The notes beneath the pieces were generated by a model, which saw only the letters and a program-made list of their open reading frames with translations, was not told the DNA's origin and ran no database searches. A stretch of 5,757 bases of DNA from Atopobiaceae bacterium UBA7016 (lineage in GTDB: Bacteria; Actinomycetota; Coriobacteriia; Coriobacteriales; Atopobiaceae): assembly GCA_002449555.1 (NCBI GenBank), contig DJXA01000162.1, positions 744 through 6,500 of the forward strand, in the 5' to 3' direction. Shown piece by piece: positions 1 through 4,964 of the stretch. Within the stretch, counting starts at the first letter, position 1. Each line of letters starts with the position of its first letter. The position numbers and the translations under genes were made by a program.

Positions 1-733
1 GGGCGAGCTGCACCTCGAGATCATCGTCGACCGTCTGCGCCGCGAGTTCAAGGTCGAGTGCAACGTGGGCAAGCCCCAGGTCGCCTACCGCGAGACCGCT
101 GGCAAGGAAGTCAAGCACGTCCAGGGCAAGTTCGTCCGCCAGTCCGGCGGCCGTGGTCAGTATGGCGACGCCATCATCGACCTCACGCCCATGGATCCCG
201 GCTTTGGCTACGAGTTTGTTGACGCCACCGTCGGCGGCTCCATCCCCAAGGAGTACATCCCGTCCGTGGACAAGGGCATCCAGGAGGCGCTGGAGACCGG
301 CGTCATCGCCGGCTACCCGGTGCAGGACATCAAGGTGACCCTGGTCGACGGCTCCTACCACGAGGTCGACTCCTCCGAGGCCGCCTTCAAGATCGCCGGC
401 TCCATGGCCATCAAGGAGGCCCTGCGCAGGTCTGATCCCGTCCTGCTCGAGCCGATCGAGGCCGTTGAGGTTGAGACCCCTGAGCAGTACATGGGCGACG
501 TCATGGGCAACCTCTCCGGCCGCCGCGGCAGGATCGAGGGCATGGAGGACCGCAGCAACACCAAGGTCATCAAGGCCAAGGTGCCCCTGGGCGAGATGTT
601 CGGCTATGCAACCGACCTTCGCTCCCAGACCCAGGGCCGCGCGAGCTACACGATGCAGTTCGACTGCTATGAGCCCGTTCCCAAGTCCATCAAGGACGAG
701 ATTGTCAGCAAGAACGGCGGCAACGCCTCGTAA
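1..733 (+). CDS. fusA: elongation factor G, C-terminal part (5' truncated by window edge)
   Basis: Reading from base 2, 243 residues of translation elongation factor G are visible, ending at TAA 731-733. EF-G is the cytosolic GTPase that translocates tRNA and mRNA on the ribosome and, with RRF, splits ribosomes. The GTPase domain lies outside the window. What remains is the end of domain III (GELHLEIIVDRL at visible residues 1-12), domain IV with RQSGGRGQYG (46-55) and YHEVDSSEAAFK (119-130), and domain V with GDVMGNLSGRRG (165-176) and EMFGYATDLRS followed by QTQGRASYTMQF (198-220). The C-terminus has the usual length and no frameshift is seen. The next gene is rpsJ, 59 nt downstream, with no tuf between them. 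fusA is therefore the end of a str-type cluster joined to rpsJ. Identification is secure, and the true start lies upstream of the window. Confidence 0.98.
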   Translation, partial: GELHLEIIVDRLRREFKVECNVGKPQVAYRETAGKEVKHVQGKFVRQSGGRGQYGDAIIDLTPMDPGFGYEFVDATVGGSIPKEYIPSVDKGIQEALETGVIAGYPVQDIKVTLVDGSYHEVDSSEAAFKIAGSMAIKEALRRSDPVLLEPIEAVEVETPEQYMGDVMGNLSGRRGRIEGMEDRSNTKVIKAKVPLGEMFGYATDLRSQTQGRASYTMQFDCYEPVPKSIKDEIVSKNGGNAS

Positions 734-750
734 CTATACGTAGCCAGCGA

Positions 751-771
751 GGGCGCGGCGCGCCCGCGCCC
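751..771 (+). promoter_or_regulatory. GC-rich stem-loop between fusA and rpsJ
   Basis: An 8-bp perfect stem (751-758 with 764-771, GGGCGCGG/CCGCGCCC) closes a 5-nt loop. It sits 17 nt after the fusA stop and 8 nt before the rpsJ Shine-Dalgarno. No T-run follows, so it is not a classical terminator. It could stabilise an mRNA end or tune rpsJ expression, or it may be a by-product of high GC. The structure is seen directly; the role is unknown. Confidence 0.35.
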
Positions 772-779
772 CCGAAGAT

Positions 780-785
780 GGAGGT
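780..785 (+). promoter_or_regulatory. Shine-Dalgarno that fixes the rpsJ start at GTG 793
   Basis: GGAGGT lies 7 nt upstream of GTG 793. The in-frame ATG at 778 overlaps this motif and has no ribosome binding site of its own. Starting at 793 gives a protein beginning MSTQKIRIRL with the normal S10 length. The GTG start is therefore preferred over the ATG. Confidence 0.8.
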
Positions 786-792
786 ACCAGAA

Positions 793-1101
793 GTGTCAAC
801 CCAGAAGATTCGTATTCGCCTCAAGGGCTACGATCACGAGGTCGTCGACCAGTCCGCGAAGCTCATCGTGGACACCGCTCAGAAGACCGGCGCCCGTGTT
901 TCCGGCCCCATCCCCCTGCCCACCGAGCGCAACCTGTACACGGTCATCCGCTCGCCGCACAAGGACAAGGACTCCCGCGAGGAGTTTGAGATGCGCACCC
1001 ACAAGCGCCTCATCGACATCCTCGACCCGAGCTCCAGCACCGTCGACAGCCTGATGCGCCTCGACCTGCCCGCTGGCGTGGACATCGAGATCAAGCTCTA
1101 A
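793..1101 (+). CDS. rpsJ: 30S ribosomal protein S10 (NusE)
   Basis: The 102-residue product matches the usual 102-103 residues of bacterial S10, a head protein of the small subunit that also serves as NusE in NusB/NusG-linked antitermination. Visible family signatures are QKIRIRLKGYDH (residues 4-15), SGPIPLPT (37-44), the loop SPHKDKDSREEFE (54-66), and RTHKRLIDI (68-76) with LMRLDLPAGVDIEIKL at the end. I chose GTG 793 because GGAGGT is correctly spaced ahead of it; ATG 778 would add five residues not expected in S10. rpsJ lies directly after fusA and is followed within 22 nt by a strong hairpin. It is cut off from rplC by about 1.24 kb, whereas in most bacteria S10 is the first gene of the S10 operon. 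This arrangement suggests co-transcription with fusA and not with rplC. Confidence 0.97.
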   Translation: MSTQKIRIRLKGYDHEVVDQSAKLIVDTAQKTGARVSGPIPLPTERNLYTVIRSPHKDKDSREEFEMRTHKRLIDILDPSSSTVDSLMRLDLPAGVDIEIKL

Positions 1102-1122
1102 GCTAGAGCGATATGAAGCCTG

Positions 1123-1157
1123 ACGAGGGCCCCTTCCAAAGAGGAAGGGGCCCTCGT
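1123..1157 (+). terminator. rho-independent-like terminator after rpsJ
   Basis: A perfect 15-bp inverted repeat (1123-1137 with 1143-1157) surrounds a 5-nt loop AAAGA. The arm is very GC-rich (CGAGGGCCCCTTCC). It begins 21 nt after the rpsJ stop. The tail after the stem is TTGCGTT, a weak T-tract, so termination efficiency is uncertain. High-GC bacteria often have terminators with poor T-tracts. It marks the probable end of the fusA-rpsJ transcript and insulates the transposase downstream. Confidence 0.8.
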
Positions 1158-1214
1158 TGCGTTATGGCTGCAGATAACTGCTAGCTTCACGCCAGCTTCC
1201 TCCCGAGCGGTTTT

Positions 1215-1245
1215 GTGCGGTTTGGGGGTAGCCCCTAAACCGCAC
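1215..1245 (+). repeat. left REP-like palindrome of the RAYT unit
   Basis: This 31-nt hairpin begins GTGCGGTTTG and ends TAAACCGCAC. It forms 14 consecutive pairs, including one G-T wobble (1224-1236), around a 3-nt loop TAG (1229-1231). Its reverse complement matches the right repeat at 29 of 31 positions. It lies 31 nt before the transposase start codon. RAYT enzymes are known to recognise single-stranded REP hairpins, so this is the likely substrate. A GTAG word sits at the apex here and not at the foot as in enterobacterial REPs. Confidence 0.8.
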
Positions 1246-1276
1246 GGAAAGATAGCGAGTCAAGAGAGGAGAACAC

Positions 1277-2038
1277 ATGCCAAAAGCAGCACGCAAGAAA
1301 GGTGAGAGCGGGTTCTACCACGTTGTGCCTAAGGGCATCGCAGACATGATTCTGTTTGAGGACGACGGCGACAGGTCGCTCTACCTCAAGTGGCTCCGAG
1401 AGGCAAAGGATGAGGCCGGAATCATGGTGCACGCCTACTGCCTGATGAGCAACCACGTGCACCTGGTGCTCGAAGACCGCGATGATCATATGGCTGAAGC
1501 GCTTAAGTACGTGCACGAGCGATACGGAGCCTACTACGCCGAACAGGTTGGAAGGCGTGGGGGCATCTTTCGCCGGCCGTTTTGGAGCGAGCCAATCGAG
1601 AGTGACGAGCACCTCCTCTGCGCCGTTCGTTACGTGCACGCTAATCCTACCGCGGCAGGCATCTGTCCAGCAGCGGCCTACGAATGGAGCAGCGCGAAGG
1701 ATTACCTTGGGAGGAGCGGTGGCCTGACAGACAGCGAGCTTGTCCTTGACATGTGCGGCGGGCGCGACGGCTTCGTCTCGTTCAGCAGGGCCTCTAACAT
1801 GACGGCGTGGGCCTTCCCCGGAAGCAGGCTGAGGTCCCATCTGACCGACGAGGAGGCTCTCAGGATGGCGAAGGAAATCGTGGGCGAGGAGAAGCTCCAA
1901 GGATTCGCATCGTTGTCTGGGGCTGAGCGCGGCGACGTTGTCGTGCTGCTCAAGAGCCGTGGGTTCCAAACAAATCAGATTGCCAGAATGGTCGGCATGA
2001 GCGAAAGCTATGTGAGAAAGGCTTCGGTGTGCGGCTAA
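1277..2038 (+). CDS. REP-associated tyrosine transposase (Y1/HUH family)
   Basis: The 253-residue protein belongs to the IS200-like Y1 transposase superfamily, most likely the RAYT branch, which nicks and joins single-stranded DNA at REP hairpins through a 5'-phosphotyrosine. Visible signatures are GFYHVVPKG near the N-terminus (12-20), the metal-binding motif AYCLMSNHVHLVLE (53-66, with His60 and His62), the candidate nucleophile Tyr119 in RYVHANP (118-124), and EWSSAKDY (136-143). Residues 221-247 (core LKSRGFQTNQIARMVGMSES) look like a helix-turn-helix, a C-terminal addition seen in longer RAYTs. All core catalytic residues are present and the frame is open, so it may be active. The start ATG has AGGAG 5 nt upstream. 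The last codons (GTG TGC GGC TAA) run into the right repeat. Codon use is more mixed than in the surrounding ribosomal genes. Whether it is RAYT or a plain IS200-like single-copy transposase depends on genome-wide repeats. Confidence 0.88.
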   Translation: MPKAARKKGESGFYHVVPKGIADMILFEDDGDRSLYLKWLREAKDEAGIMVHAYCLMSNHVHLVLEDRDDHMAEALKYVHERYGAYYAEQVGRRGGIFRRPFWSEPIESDEHLLCAVRYVHANPTAAGICPAAAYEWSSAKDYLGRSGGLTDSELVLDMCGGRDGFVSFSRASNMTAWAFPGSRLRSHLTDEEALRMAKEIVGEEKLQGFASLSGAERGDVVVLLKSRGFQTNQIARMVGMSESYVRKASVCG

Positions 2039-2059
2039 GGGGCTACCCCCAAACCGCAC
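2029..2059 (-). repeat. right REP-like palindrome overlapping the transposase stop codon
   Basis: This is a 31-nt inverted copy of the left repeat, 29/31 identical to its reverse complement. It is an imperfect hairpin: six foot pairs (2029-2034 with 2054-2059), a mispaired stretch, and a four-pair top (2039-2042 with 2046-2049) with loop CTA. The first 10 nt coincide with the last codons and TAA of the transposase gene. The two differences from the left copy, at 2035 and 2037, fall in the glycine codon and the stop codon, which suggests the gene end constrains the repeat. Confidence 0.8.
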
Positions 2060-2061
2060 GA

Positions 2062-2092
2062 GTGCGGGAAAGGGGCTACCCCCCAACGTCTC
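2062..2092 (-). repeat. third, degenerate REP-like copy in tandem
   Basis: Starting 33 nt after the second copy, the sequence again runs GTGCGG, four bases, GGGGCTACCCCC. It matches the right repeat at 25 of 31 positions in the same orientation. The closing foot has decayed, so only the inner four-pair stem survives. CCGCAC (2054-2059), GA, GTGCGG (2062-2067) also form an inverted repeat across the junction of the two copies. Confidence 0.65.
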
Positions 2093-2130
2093 ACCACGTG
2101 GAATCTTTGTGAATACCGCGGAGCCGGGCG

Positions 2131-2150
2131 GTGCCTGCTATACTCGAAAA
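2131..2150 (+). promoter_or_regulatory. extended -10 promoter for the rplC cluster
   Basis: TGCTATACT (2136-2144) is a near-consensus -10 box (TATACT at 2139-2144) with the extended TGn element. Transcription would begin near 2150-2152. No good -35 hexamer lies 16-18 nt upstream; that region reads CCGCGG. An extended -10 can make up for this. It sits 47 nt after the last repeat copy and about 200 nt before rplC. It would supply transcription that the terminator after rpsJ removes. Confidence 0.6.
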
Positions 2151-2339
2151 GCTGCTGAATTGTGGGCGTATGCTGTCTAAGCCGCATGCCTCAACCTGTG
2201 TAGAGGCACCTGCTCGCGGACACGATTGCACACTAACCCGCAGGTCACAGCATACGTCGGATGCGGTCCGCTGGGGAAGGGCACAGGGTGTGCCCCGTAC
2301 GTCCAATCGTCCCATGACCGCCAAAAGAAAGGACCAGGA
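2151..2339 (+). ncRNA. structured 5' leader of the rplC operon (candidate regulatory RNA)
   Basis: About 190 nt between the predicted start of transcription and rplC encode no convincing peptide but hold several pairings. A 10-bp helix joins 2167-2176 with 2247-2256 (CGTATGCTGT/ACAGCATACG). It encloses a 6-bp hairpin 2187-2192/2203-2208 (TGCCTC/GAGGCA) and a 5-bp helix 2209-2213/2240-2244, giving a possible three-way junction. A further 7-bp hairpin, 2279-2285/2289-2295, has loop GGG. CCGCAT 2182-2187 can also pair with ATGCGG 2261-2266, and GCGGAC 2216-2221 with GTCCGC 2266-2271, so alternative folds are possible. In E. coli the S10 operon leader is bound by L4 to repress the operon. A similar role here, by L4 or L3, is inference only. 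I do not recognise a named RNA family. Confidence 0.55.
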
Positions 2340-2960
2340 ATGGTCAACACGATTCTCGGCCGCAAGATCGGGATGACTCAGGTGTGGGATGAGGACGACA
2401 ACGTCGTGCCCGTCACCGTCATCCAGGCCGGCCCCTGCACCGTCTCGCAGGTGAAGACCAAGGCCACCGACGGCTATGACGCCGTCCAGATCGGCTTTGG
2501 CGCGATCAGCTCCAAGCATGTCAACAAGCCGCTGGCTGGCCACTTTGCCGCTCAGGGCGTCGAGCCGATGCGCTATCTGCGCGAGGTTCGCGTCGAGAAC
2601 GGCGAGGAGCACAGCACGGGCGATGTCGTCACCGTTGCCGACTTCGCCGACGTCAAGGCAGTCGACGTCACCGGCACCTCCAAGGGCAAGGGCTTCCAGG
2701 GCACCATCAAGCGTTGGAACTTCTCCCGTGGCCCCATGACCCACGGCTCTCGCAACCAGCGTAAGCCGGGCTCCATCGGCCAGTGCGCTTATCCCGCGCG
2801 CGTCCGCAAGGGCCTGCACATGGCCGGTCACATGGGTGACGAGCGCGTCACCGTCAAGAACCTCAAGCTCGTCCGCATCGACGCCGAGCAGAACCTCATG
2901 CTCGTCAAGGGCGCGGTGCCTGGCGGCAAGAACGCCCTCGTCCAGGTCCGCATGGCCTAA
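2340..2960 (+). CDS. rplC: 50S ribosomal protein L3
   Basis: The 206-residue product is L3, an early-assembly large-subunit protein that binds 23S rRNA near its 3' end and reaches toward the peptidyl transferase centre. Motifs in order: ILGRKIGMTQVWDE (5-18), VVPVTVIQAGPCTVSQVKT in residues 22-40, the glycine-rich extension TGTSKGKGFQGTIKRWNF (111-128), MTHGSRNQRKPGSIG (133-147), and MAGHMGDERVTVKNL (161-175). Length agrees with the family (about 205-215). ATG 2340 is the start because AAAGGA lies 6 nt ahead and the protein then begins with the family N-terminus; upstream in-frame codons belong to the leader. Position 150, a methylated glutamine (PrmB target) in E. coli, is Ala here in QCAYPARV, so that modification should be absent. 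rplD follows after 43 nt. Confidence 0.98.
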   Translation: MVNTILGRKIGMTQVWDEDDNVVPVTVIQAGPCTVSQVKTKATDGYDAVQIGFGAISSKHVNKPLAGHFAAQGVEPMRYLREVRVENGEEHSTGDVVTVADFADVKAVDVTGTSKGKGFQGTIKRWNFSRGPMTHGSRNQRKPGSIGQCAYPARVRKGLHMAGHMGDERVTVKNLKLVRIDAEQNLMLVKGAVPGGKNALVQVRMA

Positions 2961-2987
2961 AGGGCCTCGTCAACCAAGCCTTTAGGC
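2955..2987 (+). promoter_or_regulatory. hairpin spanning the rplC stop codon
   Basis: A 9-bp perfect stem (2955-2963 with 2979-2987, GCCTAAAGG/CCTTTAGGC) with a 15-nt loop includes the rplC TAA (2958-2960). It ends 4 nt before the rplD Shine-Dalgarno AAGGAGG (2992-2998). Ribosomes terminating on rplC would melt it. This hints at coupling or at control of rplD initiation; no T-run follows, so it is not a clear terminator. Confidence 0.4.
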
Positions 2988-3003
2988 AGTCAAGGAGGAC
3001 ACC

Positions 3004-3630
3004 ATGTCCAGCGTTGAACTCAAGAACGTCGAGGGGGGCGCGGCCGGTACGGTCGAGCTCAGCTCCGACGTCTTCGGCATCGAGCCGAACGTCCCCGTGA
3101 TGCACCAGGTCGTCGTGGCCTATGAGGCCTCGATGCGCCAGGGCACCCACGCCACCAAGAACCGCCACAACGTCAGCGGTGGCGGCAAGAAGCCGTATCG
3201 CCAGAAGGGCACCGGCCGTGCCCGCCAGGGCTCTACGCGTGCCGGCCAGTGGACTGGCGGCGGCGTCATCTTCGGGCCCCAGCCGCACAGCCACGCTCTG
3301 CGCGCCAACAACAAGATGAAGAAGCTTGCCATGCGCTCCGCGCTCTCCAGCAAGCTGGCTGACGGCGAGCTCATCGTCGTTGACGAGCTCTCCTTCGAGC
3401 AGCCGTCCACCAAGAAGGCCGCTGCCATCGTCAAGGCCCTGGGCCTCGAGGGCAAGCGCGTGACCCTCGTCGTGCCTGACGACGACGTCGTTACCTACCT
3501 CGCCTTCCGCAACCTCCCCAAGGTGACCATCATCGGCACCTCCGAGGCCAACACCCGCTTCATCCTCGACAACGCCGCCATCCTCATGAGCGCCGCCGTC
3601 GCCAAGCAGCTCGAGGAGGTGCTTGCATAA
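3004..3630 (+). CDS. rplD: 50S ribosomal protein L4
   Basis: The 208-residue product is L4, which binds domain I of 23S rRNA and lines the exit tunnel through a long loop. The basic tunnel loop is plain at residues 61-95: KKPYRQKGTGRARQGSTRAG (62-81), then WTGGGVIFGPQPH. The C-terminal globular half includes ADGELIVVDELSFE (119-132), RVTLVVPDDD (152-161) and RNLPKVTIIGTSEAN (169-183). Length is normal for the family (about 200-215). ATG 3004 is preceded by AAGGAGG with a 5-nt gap. In E. coli L4 also represses the S10 operon by binding its leader, and the structured leader upstream of rplC makes that worth considering here. The stop TAA shares its last A with the ATG of rplW. Confidence 0.98.
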   Translation: MSSVELKNVEGGAAGTVELSSDVFGIEPNVPVMHQVVVAYEASMRQGTHATKNRHNVSGGGKKPYRQKGTGRARQGSTRAGQWTGGGVIFGPQPHSHALRANNKMKKLAMRSALSSKLADGELIVVDELSFEQPSTKKAAAIVKALGLEGKRVTLVVPDDDVVTYLAFRNLPKVTIIGTSEANTRFILDNAAILMSAAVAKQLEEVLA

Positions 3631-3923
3631 TGCAGTCCGCATACGATGTCATCATTCGCCCGATTGTTTCCGAGCGTTCGTTTGACCTCATGTCCCAGGG
3701 CAAGTACACCTTCGAGGTGGCCCGCACGGCCCCCAAGGAGGAGATCGCCGCTGCCGTGGAGAAGCTCTTCAACGTGCATGTGACCAAGGTCAACACCATG
3801 TGGGTGCGCCCCAAGAAGAAGCGCGTCCGCTACCAGTACGGCATGACCCGCACCTGGAAGAAGGCCATCGTCACCCTCGCGCCCGGCGAGCAGATCGAGA
3901 TCTTCTCCAACCAGGGCGAGTAA
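3630..3923 (+). CDS. rplW: 50S ribosomal protein L23
   Basis: The 97-residue product is L23, a protein at the rim of the exit tunnel that docks trigger factor and SRP. Signatures are YDVIIRPIVSERS (5-17), KYTFEVARTAPKEEI (25-39), AVEKLFNVHVTKVNT (42-56), the basic PKKKRVR (61-67) and WKKAIVTLAPGEQIEIF (76-92). Length is normal (about 95-100). The start ATG at 3630 overlaps the rplD stop by one base (TAATG), and its Shine-Dalgarno GGAGGT (3615-3620) lies inside the rplD codons for Glu-Glu-Val. rplD and rplW are thus translationally coupled. A long structured gap follows before rplB. Confidence 0.97.
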   Translation: MQSAYDVIIRPIVSERSFDLMSQGKYTFEVARTAPKEEIAAAVEKLFNVHVTKVNTMWVRPKKKRVRYQYGMTRTWKKAIVTLAPGEQIEIFSNQGE

Positions 3924-4094
3924 GGCATTCCGCCCGGCAGTAACAACCGCCGGGCTCTTGTGCCGCGCGTGAGGGATACGCGCGGAACCGTGGTAAGAGC
4001 TACCAGGGAAACGGTCCCTCGGTAGGAAGCAAGTCCGGTGTCGTCCCGCTCCCCTTAGGCGGGCCGGCCAACGGAAAAAGAAGGGAAAACAGTA
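3924..4094 (+). ncRNA. structured 171-nt rplW-rplB gap (candidate leader RNA for rplB)
   Basis: In most S10 operons rplW and rplB are nearly adjacent; here 171 nt separate them. I see four successive stem-loops: A, 3932-3938/3949-3955 (7 bp, 10-nt loop); B, 3963-3970/3978-3985 (8 bp, 7-nt loop); C, 4000-4009/4015-4025 (10 bp with one bulged C at 4020, loop AACGG); and D, 4045-4049/4059-4063 (5 bp). C is in competition with another pairing, 3987-3995 with 4001-4004 plus 4011-4015, so the region could switch between two folds. After D comes an A-rich stretch with the rplB Shine-Dalgarno (AAGGG 4081-4085). No reading frame or convincing promoter is seen. Helix A followed by TCTTGTG could act as a weak terminator. 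An autoregulatory site for L2 or a neighbour is inference. Confidence 0.55.
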
Positions 4095-4937
4095 ATGGCA
4101 GTTAGACACCTCAAGCCGACGAGCGCAGGCCGCCGCTTCCAGACGGTGTACGACTTCAAGGAGCTCACCACCGATAAGCCCGAGAAGTCCCTCCTGGAGC
4201 CCCTGCCCAAGAAGGGTGGCCGTAACAACAACGGTCACATCACCACCCGTCACCAGGGCGGCGGCACCAAGCGTCAGTACCGTAAGATCGACTTCAAGCG
4301 CCGCAAGGACAACGTGCCGGCGAAGGTTGCGACCATCGAGTACGACCCCAACCGCTCCGCTCGCATCGCGCTTCTTCACTATGTCGACGGCGCCAAGGCC
4401 TACATCCTGGCCCCTGCTGGCCTGAAGGTCGGCGACACCGTCGTCTCCGGTGAGAAGGACATCGACATCAAGCCCGGCAACGCCATGCCGCTGGCCGAGA
4501 TCCCCGTGGGCACCCTGGTCCACGCCATCGAGTTCCAGCCTGGCAAGGGCGCCGCTATCGCGCGTTCCGCCGGCACCTCCGTGCAGCTCATGGGCAAGGA
4601 CAACGGCTATGCCGTCCTGCGTATGCCCTCCTCCGAGCTTCGCCGCGTCCTGCTCACCTGCCGCGCCACCATCGGTGAGGTCGGCAACGCTGAGCACTCC
4701 AACATCGTCATCGGCAAGGCCGGTCGCAACCGCTATCGTGGCGTGCGCCCGACGGTCCGTGGTACGGTCATGAACCCGGTCGACCACCCGCATGGCGGCG
4801 GCGAGGGCAAGAACCACACCTCCGGTCGTCCTTCCGTCACTCCGTGGGGCAAGCCCACGAAGGGCAAGAAGACCCGCGACCCGAAGAAGGCAAGCAACCG
4901 CCTCATCATCCGTCGTCGCAAGACCCGCACCAAGTAG
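4095..4937 (+). CDS. rplB: 50S ribosomal protein L2
   Basis: The 280-residue product is L2, an essential large-subunit protein needed for subunit association and peptidyl transferase activity. The N-terminal RNA-binding half includes GGRNNNGHITTRHQGGGTKR (41-60) and the OB-like YRKIDFKRRKDNVPAKVATI (62-81). The C-terminal SH3-like half includes IPVGTLVHAIEFQPGKGA (136-153) and HSNIVIGKAGRNRYRG (201-216), with the signature MNPVDHPHGGGEGKN (226-240); its conserved histidines (231, 233) correspond to the region of E. coli His229. The end is very basic (IIRRRKTRTK). Length is within the family range (about 273-280). ATG 4095 has AAGGG 8 nt upstream. It follows a structured gap and precedes rpsS by 27 nt. 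Confidence 0.98.
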   Translation: MAVRHLKPTSAGRRFQTVYDFKELTTDKPEKSLLEPLPKKGGRNNNGHITTRHQGGGTKRQYRKIDFKRRKDNVPAKVATIEYDPNRSARIALLHYVDGAKAYILAPAGLKVGDTVVSGEKDIDIKPGNAMPLAEIPVGTLVHAIEFQPGKGAAIARSAGTSVQLMGKDNGYAVLRMPSSELRRVLLTCRATIGEVGNAEHSNIVIGKAGRNRYRGVRPTVRGTVMNPVDHPHGGGEGKNHTSGRPSVTPWGKPTKGKKTRDPKKASNRLIIRRRKTRTK

Positions 4938-4964
4938 CGGCACACGATAAGGAGATAGAAAAGC

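Larger units (their letters stand above)
1215..2059 (+). mobile_element. RAYT transposase unit bounded by inverted palindromic repeats
   Basis: A single Y1/HUH-type transposase gene is enclosed by two 31-nt palindromic repeats facing each other. The outer 21 nt of each (1215-1235 and 2039-2059) are exact reverse complements. The whole unit is about 845 bp and lies between rpsJ and rplC, genes that are normally adjacent. No target-site duplication is visible, as expected for this transposase class. Its codons (AGG, CGA, GGA, GCA and similar) are more mixed than those of the ribosomal genes, which use almost only CGC/CGT for arginine, consistent with a separate origin. The exact mobile boundaries cannot be set without an empty-site comparison; a third repeat copy extends to about 2092. 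Confidence 0.65.

Noticed and set aside
1157..1182. A promoter for the transposase just after the terminator (TTGCGT with GATAAC)
   Set aside because: The boxes are only about 10 nt apart and no acceptable -10 occurs at proper distance, so the transposase promoter is unresolved.
1235..2086. A 283-codon minus-strand frame over the transposase gene
   Set aside because: The plus-strand gene has clear HUH and tyrosine motifs and a good ribosome binding site; the antisense frame has no family features and its ends fall in the repeats.
2226..2339. In-frame upstream extension of rplC from ATG 2226
   Set aside because: The extra residues do not resemble L3, no ribosome binding site precedes it, and ATG 2340 has a well-spaced one. 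The stretch is better explained as leader RNA.
2170..2376. A possible leader peptide or small ORF in the rplC leader (frame with ATG 2170)
   Set aside because: No Shine-Dalgarno precedes the ATG, the frame runs into rplC out of frame, and the composition looks like untranslated structured RNA.
3956..3985. A promoter between rplW and rplB (TTGTGC at 3958 with GATACG at 3975)
   Set aside because: Spacing between the boxes is far below 16-18 nt and the -10 lacks the conserved TAnnnT pattern; the bases are part of a hairpin.
3986..4038. Resemblance of the rplW-rplB gap to RNase P RNA (GGTAAGAGC, GGAAGCAAG) and to 23S rRNA (AACGGTCC then GGTAG)
   Set aside because: The words are short. The P12-type helix that flanks GGTAAGAGC in RNase P cannot form here, and the rest of the RNase P core is missing. 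The 23S match breaks after a few bases. A covariance search would settle it.
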